Assembly (NCBI GenBank): GCA_000469685.2
Contig: LS997567.1
Location: forward strand, 27,209,471-27,273,470
Length of the DNA: 64,000 nt
Source of the DNA: Haemonchus contortus
Taxonomy: Eukaryota > Nematoda > Chromadorea > Rhabditida > Trichostrongylidae
Reading direction: 5' to 3'
Shown: piece after piece, positions 12,586-22,560 of the stretch
How the letters are laid out: each line of letters begins with the position of its first letter
How positions within the stretch are numbered: the stretch's first letter is position 1
Notes under the pieces: model-generated
Database searches by the model: none
What the model was told of the DNA's origin: nothing
What the model saw: the letters and a program-made list of their open reading frames with translations, nothing else
Program-made: the position numbers and the translations under genes

Positions 12586-13604
12586 GTGTTGTCGTACTTT
12601 GTAGAATACGTTCGATCTTGCAACCTTACGCGAGACACATGCAGATAGAACCACCCCGCTCTGTGCAAGTTGAGCAACATATAAGGCGAGAATGCGTATT
12701 TTGTCTTCTCTTGTTTGAAAGCGAATCCCCTTTTGTATGCGGAAAGGATAGGGCAGGAATCGATTCGAAAGATCGCTATCGATATTTATCAAGGTTAGCG
12801 ATGGCTTCAGATAATCAGTGAGAAACGTAGAATGCTTCCACAATAGCGTAGCATGCATTTAATGATGTTGCAAAACAAGTTTTGTAGGGAGTTACCTTCC
12901 TCCCTTTTGTGTCCAACAGCCTCCAAGCCACGCCATTGCTACACATTGATCTCTTGACTCTTGATGTGCTTATATGTTCGACAGAATACCATACGACGCG
13001 GAGATAATGCTCTGGAGTTTGCACCCAATGCCCTATTATAAATTTAAAATGTAGTTTTGGAATAAGCGCTTGAAAGGAGATGCGACGGTAAATATCTCAT
13101 TTTAAGCTGCCGCTGTGGCCTAGAATCCTTCCTCTGCAACTTCACACCTGACTCACTTATTTCGAGTTTGAACTTTGTACGTCTGAACTTTTCGTTATAT
13201 GAATATATGATCAGGAACAGGACAAATCGATATTGTTCTGCCGTGATTCATAGATTTATAGATTCCATATCTAGCGCCATAGTCAACCTTTTTCCACCTT
13301 TCGTCCTCTACTGTAATTTGAAAATTTACCTTCAGCGTATGCTTGGATATAAATACACGATCAAGAAGGCAAGAAATTGAAATTAAACTGTACTGTTTGG
13401 CATAAATTGGTACCAGTGTAGGCTGTTAACTTCTCATTTATTTCTATTCTCTTGAAATTTCAAGGCTCTCGTGCTGAGAAGAATGGAAATGAAAACACTC
13501 CTCTATTCTACGTTGTATAGTGATACAACCACCCATGAATTCCACCAGAAATCACGTTCAAGGGCCCTTCAAGAAAAGGCTTAATATGAGTATATAATAT
13601 ATAT
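12586..13604. other. no recognisable gene
   Basis: Short overlapping frames with no motif. Nothing here resembles the neighbouring transposons. Confidence 0.5.
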
Positions 13605-14880
13605 TCGGAAAAAGTCACTTTACCCATAATGCAAAACGATACAGCCACTGAGCAAATCAATTTATTAAGCAGCTAAATGATGACAAAGAGATGACGTTTA
13701 GCGAATATTAATTTATTGAGCCCCCACTCCTTCAAGATTCTTCAAAAATACGATTATCTAAGCTTAAAGTGAAGGCTCTCACTGATTCCTGGTCAACTTG
13801 GTGCTCCAACGGTTGACGATTGCTTTCATCAGCTCACTGATACTTTCGACTGCTTACTTCCTTCACAAAATCTTCCTTATCATGAATCCCCATACGTCTT
13901 CATTAAATTTTAGTCAGGGCTGTTAGCCAGCCAGGGCAAAAGGCCGATTTGGTCCCGACCAAACCGAGCCTGAGTCCTCCGGATGATGTGAATCGGGGCA
14001 TAATCCTGCATCAGTACGAGGTTTTGCTGCCGATCCTGACACTAAAAGGGAAGAAGGGAACGGCACACTACGACTCGATAACTGGAGAAGATGAGCTTTC
14101 TCGGAACAAACCCTAAATGACGGTAACGAGAAGAAGTTGTTGCCTATAGCATGACTCCTCCCTTAAAATTTCGTCTTGAAGAACTGGAGCTTATCCTTCC
14201 TCAGCTCGTGCCAGTAGAACCGGCTTCCATCTGGGGCCTGGGGCTTTACGGTTAAAGTCTTCATCAAAAAAAGAATGAGAAAGAAAGAACTGGAGAATGA
14301 AACATCGATAGAAAGAAGAGTCAACGACAAGTCATGAGAAGACACCTCACTCGTGTCCGTATGGATGCAATTCCTGGCAAAAGCAACCCGGTTATAGCGA
14401 TGCTTTTCGGTCATAATGAATGCCTTCCTCAGTTTCCGTCAGCGATAAACTCAGACTTTTCTATCACGCTCCGAACAGTAAGCATTGGGGCATTGAGCTG
14501 CAAAGAGGACTTATTTTCCGTAAATGACTTGATCGTATTCAACAATTCTCTCAAAATTCTTTGCCTATATCCTTACGAAAGTAACGAAAGACGTCCCGCA
14601 CGCCTTTTGTTTCCATACTCTGTAGGGTTCCCGACAAAATTGTCGACAAACGAAAGGCACTGGCGCAAATCTTGAGTGACCTTGCAATGCGACAGTCCTT
14701 GTTCCTCTTTTGCAGGAATTTGACCTTTCTCGAAATCGACCAACAACTTTCTTTACTCCATAACCTGATATTTGAAAATTTGACACAAATTGAGCAAGTG
14801 TGTCAGGAGAAAAGGGAAAGCGACGGGAAAATATGAGGTGCCTGTATCGCTTTGCAACATAGGAAAAGTGACTTTTCCGA
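13605..14880 (-). mobile_element. Tc1-like transposon relic (B) with decayed ends
   Basis: Inverted ends can be matched: 13605-13651 (TTCGGAAAAAGTCACTTTAC...) against the complement of 14829-14876, with a few mismatches and indels over about 48 bp. Between them the minus strand reads a decayed transposase: VKKVVGRFRERS near the N-terminus, RVAFARNCIH, KPQAPDGSRFYWHELRKDK, QDYAPIHI (Asp of the second catalytic site kept) and LLPWLANSPD. The catalytic Glu of the usual NPIEN reads Lys (NLMKTYG). Stops and frameshifts are frequent. Neighbouring TA duplications could not be fixed with confidence. Confidence 0.72.
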
Positions 14881-14899
14881 AAAAGTGAAAGGAAAATTG

Positions 14900-15520
14900 T
14901 CCATGTTATTGAGGTGGAACTTGTTGTTGGTAATTAGTGATTACGCAGGCAGATTCCATCACGCCATGTTTGATAAGCGCGCACAAGTATGTCAGTGCCT
15001 TGTTTGCAAAGAAACATTCGAGCTGGACGCATTCTGGTGTGAAATAATCAGCGTTGGTGTAATAGTGTCATGGATCACAGTGATACAAATAGCTTCCTTT
15101 TTGGAAGAAATCAATTTGAAGCTCTGGAAGCTACCGGCACTCTCCGAGCTACTTCAACGAATGCGGAATCGCTTGCAGTAATGCAATGGTTTGGGTCGCC
15201 TTCTCTGCATTCTTCAAGAGTGTTCATCTGAGTCTGGATTCGAGAGAAACATGAGTCTCTTCGGCTGGCCACTCAAATCCCCTATCCTGACTCCAACTGG
15301 GAACCTGTGAGACATCTCTGTGTGAAACCTTCAGACTACATGTGCACAATTTGATTACGAAGAGCAATCGAAAATCCTTGCAAAGACGGTTGACAGGAGA
15401 GAACAGAGTACCGCCGGAAACAATCCCGAAGTTCATCGTAAACCTAACAAAGCAGTTGACCGGGGTCGCTCAAAGACACGCTGCTAGTTTGCAATTCTTA
15501 TTGTTGTTGCTATCCCTCGA
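14900..15520 (+). mobile_element. Tc1-like transposase relic (C)
   Basis: On the plus strand FGWPLKSPILTPTGNL (about 15257-15305) matches the WPxxSPDLNPIENLW catalytic block, with Ile and Gly in positions usually held by Asp and Glu. About 35 codons on, VPPETIPKFIVNLTKQLTGV (about 15410-15470) matches the family C-terminus. The upstream half is too decayed to read and no terminal repeats were found, so the left end is a guess. It lies directly beside relic B but on the opposite strand and is a different lineage. Confidence 0.45.
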
Positions 15521-16481
15521 GCATATTTTTGAAGAAGTTTGATCACCTGAGTGAACCTATGTTTTTGGGAATTGAATGCTGGTGAATGGAGGCTTAATGA
15601 TACGTTTTGGAGAGAAATCGCTCGCCCACTATAGCGATAATGAATAAAGCTTTTGGGTATCAATCAATCCCGTCTGAAAGATGTGCCCCTATAATTGTCT
15701 TCCATTTTGAATCGTGCATAGTGGCATATTGAGTGCCTATTTATCTATTTATTTATTCATTTCATACACCCAAAGGTGTGCCTAACTTAGAGGACAGAAG
15801 TCTCAATCATAAAAAAGAAATTCACTCGAGGAAAAATACAAACACGAACATGTAGAAAAAACCATTAAAAATTAAAATTGAAAATGAAAGGTCTCATCAA
15901 AGCAAGTCGCCTGCCGAGATAAACTCCCATATTTGCCCGCAATCAGGCGTGATAGTCGACTCCACTGGTAGAGAAATAAAGTTTCCAGTTTCCAGAAGAC
16001 ATTACGTTCATAGAGGGTGCTCTCCAAAACGAATAAATAGCTTGCCATCTAATAGAATGGCTACCTTATCAACGTGGACTCCAGATTATTAATTGAAGAG
16101 GTTCTCGAGAAATCTGATCGAATAATCTTCAGAATCCTTGCACGACTGGCTGGCTACAGGTGGGAAAGATCGGAAAACGGGGGCTAATCAGGGATCAGTT
16201 CAAACAAAAAAACTAAATAGTTATTCTCAGAACAAGAACACCAATGTGTCATGTATAACACCAATGCTAATGCTATAAAGTAATGCTTGGAAGTATTGCG
16301 ATGGATTTGAAAAGGAAGGGGCTCTCGTCCTGGAAGTAAGAGAGTGAGACGGGTGGACAGCCTTGAAGAATGGTGAAAGGTTACTTTGGAAAATTCGAAG
16401 AGAGAGAGAAAGAGACTATGCCTGGATTGCTACAATTGAATCAAAAGTTGAAATTCAACACTTCTCCAAGATCAGCTTTCT

Positions 16482-16965
16482 TCAGTTTTCTCTGAATACC
16501 TTACCACTTGGTGATCGGAGTAATTCAGTCGGGAGGTAATCAAGCCATCTCGCAGTTCGGTAGAAGAAGTAGTTGAAGAGTAAAGCAGGGTGTTTCCTCA
16601 AAATCTTGGCATTGTATAGATTGAAACCGCTTGTTCTACCGCTGCTTGGGCGGAACACCCAATATTTGCTTGATCTTAATGCAGTTTCGTTCCTTGAGAT
16701 GCGAAATGCCAGAGTCAGGTCAGCTCCGATACTGCTGTGGGTGAGCTGTGTTAGTCTAAGCGTTTTCAACCTTTCTGTGTAACTTGGCAGGTTGATATGA
16801 TCGGTACTAGAAAAACACCTGAAATAAAGTAGTCGTGTAAAAGTCCGTTGTACTCTCTTTATCGATATATCCTTTTGCGGACTGGATTCCATACGGAGGA
16901 GCAGTACTCAAGATGTTGAAGAACGAAAGCTTTGCGTAGAACATGTAAGGCTTTTGAGTCTTTGC
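16482..16965 (-). pseudogene. CR1 ORF2 C-terminal part
   Basis: The minus strand reads the segment that follows the reverse transcriptase in CR1/Jockey-type elements: LEYCSSVWNP, RVQRTFTRLLYFRCFSSTD, LPSYTERLKTLRLTQL, IGADLTLAFRI, SGFNLYNAKILRKH and a stop at 16482. The matching part on the other side of FB-I (18160-18400, reading SVKDLGV) continues into it, which shows the insertion split one gene. Confidence 0.82.
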
Positions 16966-17165
16966 TCACCAGGGAAGGATCCCAAGTCGAAGTGGCCATT
17001 TGAAATGAGACCTACACTGCTGGACGTGTTTTTGGATGCTGAGTTCGAATCTGTTTTCCAAATTTGCCGAGCGTTTCTGTTAACGGAGTTATGAGGGTGG
17101 TTTCAGGGAGCTTAACTTAAAAAAACTTAAATTACATGAATGCACCTTCCATCTCAACGGCGGCT

Positions 17166-17218
17166 TGATGTGGTGGTAAGCGTGACGCTTCATGTGCGGG
17201 AGGCTAGGGTTCGGGTTT
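17166..17218 (+). promoter_or_regulatory. tRNA-like box A/box B in FB-I left arm
   Basis: TGATGTGGTGG (17166-17176) resembles the polymerase III box A consensus TRGYNNANNNG with one mismatch, and GGTTCGGGTTT (17208-17218) resembles box B GGTTCGANTCC. The spacing of 31 bases is normal for a tRNA. The sequence does not fold as a complete tRNA. Whether it is transcribed is unknown. Confidence 0.45.
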
Positions 17219-17629
17219 TGTGAAGGACGAAATTTTTGCATTATATAGAATTTTTCCCTTATAGACTAGAAAATGCTCTCATTGTGGTTTTACCACGTTT
17301 TAAGACCTTTGCTGATATTTATTCACATAAAGTAATACTTCAGTTTTACTCGCATGCCCCCTCACTCTATATTCATAGAAGGACAACTTTTGCCACTTGA
17401 ATGACCAAACGTGATACTCTACACGAAATGTTTGTAACAAAGAACTCCTCACAATGGAAGCAAGGGATGAAGAAGAACTTGTCACAGTCTATTGCTTCAC
17501 AGTTGCTGACCCCAAATCAGGAGGGAAACAGAATTGTGCAGGCGTCCCAAAATCACCCGGGTGAGTATTCAAGTAGCCGGCGCCATACTATGAACAAAAG
17601 ACGAATTTCCTAGATCTGACAGCACAGAA

Positions 17630-18061
17630 CTAAAAGTAGACAAGCGATAGTAGGCGGAAATGGGGTTTTGTGTACACGCAAAAGTTAAGATCATGAGCTA
17701 TTACATATGAGGTGGTGCGTTTAACCATGTTTCTAAAAGGATATTCTAAATAGGCTTCTGTTGGCTGTATTAGCCTCCTGGAAGCCTCGAGAAGAGTGCC
17801 ATTCCCTTCACCTGCTTTTTTGGAGGTTAGACGCACTGAATAGCTTTCTGGTCTGTGAATGATATCCACGAGTCTATTGTCAACAGTGTCGGTGTTGGTG
17901 GGTCCGGAGCTGCAACGCACCATCGCACCCATTCTAGCACCAACACCCACTTTAGCATCATCATTGCTCGTCATATGCCTTGTTCTTGCCCGGAGCTCCA
18001 AATTTTGCGCACGGTGCGCAATTTTGCGCATCATAACTCCGTTCACAGAAACGTTCGGCAA
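17630..18061 (-). other. FB interior open frame
   Basis: This 143-codon minus-strand frame in copy I has recognisable counterparts in copy II (20286-20624) and, broken, in copy III (34860-35165). Shared pieces include MTSNDDAKVGVGAR/MMSNDDARVGVDAR, GAMVRCSSG and KNMVKRTTS. It matches no transposase I know. It could be a relic coding sequence of the parent element or just conserved non-coding interior; a plus-strand frame is open over the same bases. Confidence 0.35.
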
Positions 18062-18404
18062 ATTTGGAAAGCAGATTCGAACTCAGCATCCAAAAACACG
18101 TCCAGCAGTGTAGGTCTCATTCCAAATGGCCACTTCGACTTGGGATCCTTCCCTGGTCAGGAGATTATGAAAGATCAGATAGACGACGCTGAATGCTCTT
18201 TCAGATATTTTTTTCTGTGTGTTCGGAACATTTCAAGTTCAAACTCTTCATAACTCCAAGGTCTTTCACTGAGTCACATGTTCACAATTTAACACCGCCA
18301 ATGTAATAGTCTGTATCACCTCCTTCTCCAATACGGAAGACAGCGCATTCGTTTAGATTAAGAGATAAACCCCATGTCATGGCCATTTCTTTCATTTTTA
18401 CTAT

Positions 18405-19567
18405 CTACTGTCTCAAGGCTGATTGGACTTCCTGCCGACTATCTTTGTCATGAGCAGCATAAATTTCTATGTCGTCTGCGTACATTTTAGCCTTAATATC
18501 CATTGAGATTTTAATGAACGCAGGAAGATCGATGGTGCAGATTGGAAACAATAGGGGATATAAAACACTTCCCTGAGGGACACCACTGGAACAACTATGT
18601 CTCTCAGAAAAGCTGCGACCCACCTTAACAGTCAAAAGTCTATTATCCAAATATGATTTGAACCATTCCAGAAGTTGCCCAGCCACACCAACGGTTTTAA
18701 GTTTGACGGTCAGTTTCGAATGACATACCGTGTCGAATGCTTTGGGCAGGTCAGCGTAAATCACATCAATGGCTTGTCCTCTATTCAGGGACTGAGACCA
18801 GTAGAAAATGGAGTAGAGGAGGTTGGTTGTCGTTGATGCCCCATTAAGAAAGCCGTGCTGCTCATGTGGAATTAGTCCATATCTATGAAGTCATGGTAGG
18901 AGTCTATCCCTAATTATTCGTTCCATAACTTCGGCTGGAGTAGGCGTTATACTTATGGGGCGGAATTCTGAAAGCAAATGACTACAAGGTGTTCCCGGAA
19001 TAGCAGTAACAATAGCTTCTTTCCACAAATCAGGAACCTCACCCAGAAGCATAGATATGTTCAAAATGTGAGATAGTGGATGACAAAGTGAAGCGGCGCA
19101 TCTCCTATATATAGTCGGAGGAATACCGTGGTATACTTCGGAAGTGGAAGTTGTGAGACTCTTCAGAATTTTGCAAACTTCATGGAGGTCAATAAAAACT
19201 TCGGAGAGGCGTTGAGGAATCTCACAAAAGCCGCACGATAGCACTCCATCACTGGTGCTATCAACTGTGAACACAATAGCAAAGTACTCTCCCAAAGCAT
19301 CACCTTTTTTTTGACAGAGGTGAAAGAAGAACTTGAAGAGTTCGATAATGTCGGTACATATGGCCGAAGCTTGGCTTTTTGTCTGATGTAATGGAAGAGC
19401 TTTCGTTTTGGTTCTGGAAAGCAGGCGTCTTTTCTGGATAGCAGTGAATTTTTTAATATGGTAATCAAGGTCAGAGCATATCTTCTCATAGAAAGGTGAT
19501 TGCATTGAATGAGACAGGAAAAGACGTCGCTTTTGATCGAGTAAGTTCAGTACGTGACGTGGATAGC
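18405..19567 (-). pseudogene. CR1 reverse transcriptase domain, broken
   Basis: Reverse transcriptase motifs appear in order on the minus strand: an upstream linker (about 19160-19500), EVPDLWKEAIVTAIP, SEFRPISITP, ADLPKAFDTVCHSKL, SSGVPQGSVLYPLLF and MYADDIEIY. The catalytic YADD is encoded at 18471-18482 and is intact. At least one frame change lies between 18764 and 18891. An apparent start Met with about 11 residues near 19601 actually reads into the FB-II arm and does not belong to this protein. The domain copies element RNA into DNA at the nicked target. Confidence 0.85.
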
Positions 19568-19570
19568 TTA

Positions 19571-20976
19571 CCAGGGAAGGATCCCAAGTCGAAGTGGCCA
19601 TTTGAAATGAGACCTACACTAAATTTGCCGAGCGTTTCTCTAAACGGAGCTATGAGGGTGGTTATGAGGGTGGTTACAGAGAGCTTAACATGAGAAGACC
19701 TAAATAACATGGATGTTCCTCTCCTCTCAACGGCGGCTTGGTGTAGTGGTAAGCGTGACGATTTATGGGCGAGAGGCTAGGGTTCGGGTTTTTTGGGGGA
19801 CAGAGTTTTTGCATTATATAGAATTTTTCCCTCGAGGACTAGAAAATACTCTCATAATGATTTTATTACGTTCTATGAAGTTTTGATGCTTTTACTGTTA
19901 TTTATCCACATAAAGTAATACTTCAGTTTTACTCGCATGCCCATGCACTCTATATTCACAGTAGGATAACTTTTGTCACTTGAATGAACAAATGTGATAC
20001 TCTAGTAGGCAATGCTTGAAACAAAGAAGCTTCTCACAGTGGGAGCAACGGATGAAAAAGAACTCGTCACACAACTCGTTTACTAACCCCAAATAGAAGG
20101 ACAACAGATTTGTGTAGTCATCCCTGGATCCCAAAATCACCCGGGTGAGTGCTTAAGTAGCCGGCGGCATACAATGAATATATGAGAAATTTCCTAAATC
20201 TAGCCGGACAGAATTGAAAGTGGACAAGCGACAGTGAGCGAGGAATGGGGTCACGTGTGTGTTGCTGAAAAGTTGAGATCATGAGCTATGAGGTGGTGCG
20301 CTTAACCATATTTTTAAAAGGAAATGAGAGATAAGCTTCTATCGGGCTGCATAAGCCTCGTGGTAGCCTCGGGCAGGGTGTCAATCCCTTCACCTGCTTT
20401 TGTGGAGGTAAGGTGATAGCTTTCTGGTCTTCAAGTCCACTACCACCAGCGCCGGTGGTGGTGAGTCCGGAGCTGCTATGCACCATCGCACCCAATCTAG
20501 CATCAACACCCACTCTAGCATCATCATTGCTCATCATATGCATTTTCCCTCCCGAACCTCCAAATTTTGCGCACGGAGGAATCTTCCACTCGGTAACAGA
20601 TAGGTGGGTAGGAGAAGGCATCAAAACTTCATAGAACGTAACAAAATCATTATGAGAGTATTTTCTAGTCCTCGAGGGAAAATTCTATATAATGCAAAAA
20701 CTCTGTCCCCCAACAAACCCGAACCTTAGCCTCTCGCCCATAAAGCGTCACGCTTACCACTACACCAAGCCGCCGTTGAGAGGAGAGGAACATCCATGTT
20801 ATTTAAGTCTTCTCATGTTAAGCTCTCTGTGACCACCCTCATAACCACCCTCATAACTCCGTTCAGAGAAACGCTCGGCAAATTTGGAAAGCAGATCTGA
20901 ACTCAGCACCCAAAAACACGTCTAGCAGTGTAGGTTTCATTTCAAATGGCCACTTCGACTTGAGATCCTTCCCTGG
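19571..20976. mobile_element. FB family copy II
   Basis: The 1406-bp element has the CCAGGG...CCCTGG ends and is flanked by TTA (19568-19570 and 20977-20979). Both arms run about 300 bp and contain the tRNA-like segment in opposite orientations, making a long potential hairpin. The left arm lacks about 50 bp (the segment between CCTACACT and AAATTTGCC present in other arms) and both arms carry a duplicated GAGGGTGGTTAT unit. It sits between the endonuclease and reverse transcriptase parts of the CR1 element. Confidence 0.9.
19739..19791 (+). promoter_or_regulatory. tRNA-like box A/box B in FB-II left arm
   Basis: TGGTGTAGTGG (19739-19749) fits the box A consensus fully and GGTTCGGGTTT (19781-19791) fits box B apart from its last bases. 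The segment looks most like the D-arm and T-arm of tRNA-Glu/Asp/Gly types. The opposite arm has the same boxes in inverse orientation at 20715-20767. Confidence 0.5.
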
Positions 20977-21033
20977 TTAGCCATGATGTGCGAGGGAACT
21001 TAAGAGGAACAAAAACGACATGGCACTGTAAAT

Positions 21034-21870
21034 CTAAAAGCAAAACCTTCTGTATACGTCGCTCGCAGTGACGTAGTTATCAAAAACAGCGAGGCAGTCT
21101 ATACGTTGTAGGTAAAGGTTCATAAGTTTGAAATCAGTTCTAAGGAAATCTGGCACAGGGATGCAATTGTTGATAGACCCAGTGTGGAGAACATTGATTG
21201 CAACGGCATTATTGTCAAAATTACCGAAGGGAGATAGAATTGAGATGTCGGTTACAATTGGGGAAGTAGAAGGGATAAGATCTAGAGTATTACTTCCATG
21301 AGTTGGACGAGAGACCAGTTGTGTAAGACCGACATTCTCAAGGAAAATCAGGAATGGAGCTGAAGATGAGTTCAAAGCCTTTTTCTCTTCCCAGTCGATT
21401 CTGAGGTTGAGATCACCTAGGAAGATGGTATTGCGCCTGGTAAACTCAAATCAGAAAGCAGAGGGAGAAGCTGAGAGTCATCAGCTGCAATAGAACTCGA
21501 AGGACGGTAAACAGCGATGAACCTTACTGTAGATAGGACATTAGAGTTACAGAGTTCAAAAGATAAGACATCAGAGTTGAATGTGTAATCAAGATTGATA
21601 TTCTTGGGAACTGAAAGGGAGTTGATCAGGCGGCAGACTCCGCCACCTTTTCTTCCTTCTCGGTCAGGGCGATAAACAAAGTAAGGTAAATTAGCAACTA
21701 GTTCTAAGTCAGCTACGTGGCTATTCAACCAAGTTTTAGTGATGATCACGATATCAGCTTCTTCAATATTTAAAAATGTATGCAGGCTGGCAATTTTATT
21801 CGTTAGGCTTTGAGCATTGGAGAGAAAGCAATGCAGGGTATTCAGATTGCCGTGCTCACTCAGAGTTTCC
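21034..21870 (-). pseudogene. CR1 endonuclease domain (ORF2 start), broken
   Basis: The minus strand reads the start of an AP-type endonuclease: FLSNAQSLTNKIASLHTFL, then IVIITKTWLNSHV (the usual catalytic ETWL Glu reads Lys), YRPDREGRKGGGV, AVYRPSSS, GDLNLRIDW and THGSNTLDLI. The normal final His of the SDHNSV motif is not clear. The domain nicks target DNA to prime reverse transcription. It runs in two frames (21417-21749 and 21034-21375), so a frameshift is present. The FB insertion at 19571-20976 separates it from the reverse transcriptase. Confidence 0.75.
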
Positions 21871-22071
21871 CAACTTTTGAGATTGATAAAGATCTGAAAT
21901 CTTTCTGAGTTCTCCCCTTAACACGACCCCCTCTTCGATCCCGATCCCTCTATTCCGTTCTCTCGCTTCCTGCCGTGGCTCGTATTCGTGCCTTCGTTCT
22001 TCAGCCGTCATGCTCTTCCTCACGAACACAATGGCCAAGCCTTTGGATCTCAAGTTTTTTGGCGTTTTGCC

Positions 22072-22148
22072 GGTTGAGTGCCGTCCAGTAATCTACAGGA
22101 TAGGGGTCAAGCTTCCCTATCCTTTAGATTACTGGACGGCACTCAACC
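22072..22148. repeat. near-perfect 34-bp hairpin
   Basis: 22072-22105 and 22115-22148 are complementary at 33 of 34 positions, separated by a 9-base loop (GTCAAGCTT). It lies in the CR1 ORF1/ORF2 junction region and destroys the reading frame there. It may be an inverted duplication made during element decay or a structural feature of this subfamily. Confidence 0.92.
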
Positions 22149-22178
22149 TGCAAAATACCGAGTAGATCAGCCACCCTA

Positions 22179-22544
22179 TTATCGAGATCCTTCTGGCGTT
22201 CCGAGGGTATGAGTGGATGGGGCGGAGTCAGTACCACTCACCACCAGGCTTCTAGCTCGTTTCTCGGCCTCAACTTGCTCAGTTATTTCATTTGGGATTT
22301 TTTTCGAAAGAACATTGAGCATTCGGCCCACAACCGGGTCGATATTGCGCTGAAGGAGCGCCTTTAGAAGTTCGCTCACGCTCAGCTTCCTTAGATCTTT
22401 TCCGTTTGGGCCAGCGTCTGAATTGAAACCTCCCACGTGTGAGCTATTTCCTTGGAACAAGCCGTTTGAAAGAGTTTCCCTACGCCTAGTTGTGCGATCA
22501 AACTTGAGGGGGCATGATATGGTAGATGTAATGATCGATAACAA
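22179..22544 (-). pseudogene. CR1 ORF1-like fragment
   Basis: This minus-strand frame of 121 codons lies just upstream of the endonuclease part, where CR1 elements carry ORF1. It is hydrophilic and rich in Arg, Lys and Ser (KDLRKLSVSELLKALLQRNI), compatible with a nucleic-acid-binding ORF1 product, but no zinc knuckle or PHD motif is visible. The frame is lost downstream near the hairpin at 22072-22148. Assignment rests mainly on position. Confidence 0.45.
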
Positions 22545-22560
22545 AGAAGAGCGCGCTAAA

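Larger units (their letters stand above)
16969..18156. mobile_element. FB family copy I (foldback/TIR element)
   Basis: The 1188-bp element starts CCAGGGAAGGATCCCAAGTC and ends with the complement. It is flanked by TCA on both sides (16966-16968 and 18157-18159), a 3-bp target duplication. The right arm is short (about 127 bp, 18030-18156) and lacks the tRNA-like segment; the left arm matches the longer arms of copies II and III. It interrupts the CR1 element. Short CCAGGG ends and a 3-bp T-N-A duplication would suit a non-autonomous Harbinger-type element, but that is inference; no transposase is present. Confidence 0.88.
15738..22560 (-). mobile_element. CR1-like non-LTR retrotransposon, interrupted twice
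   Basis: Read on the minus strand from 22560 downward the order is an ORF1-like piece, an AP endonuclease domain, reverse transcriptase, its C-terminal part and a probable 3' end near 15738 with an AATAAATAAATAGATAAATAG tail. Two FB elements (19571-20976 and 16969-18156) are inserted in it, each between duplicated 3-bp targets, and coding similarity resumes on the far side. Without them the retrotransposon is about 4.2 kb, or about 3.5 kb to the end of the coding part. The 5' end is unclear and the 740 bp below 16482 may be 3' UTR or unrelated. Confidence 0.8.

Noticed and set aside
16271..16440. RTE C-terminal fragment on the plus strand
   Set aside because: A few residues resemble the R-x-D-S-x-E-E-W region, but similarity is too short and lies in the presumed CR1 3' UTR.
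18891..19601. A 236-codon minus-strand ORF with its own Met start
   Set aside because: Its first residues (MATSTWDPSLV) come from the FB-II arm. The same peptide opens a frame at the FB-III arm (33944-34174). The rest is CR1, so it is a chimera made by the insertion.
19731..19800. A genuine tRNA gene
   Set aside because: Box A and B are present, but I could not form a proper acceptor stem or anticodon arm, and the segment repeats in every FB arm.
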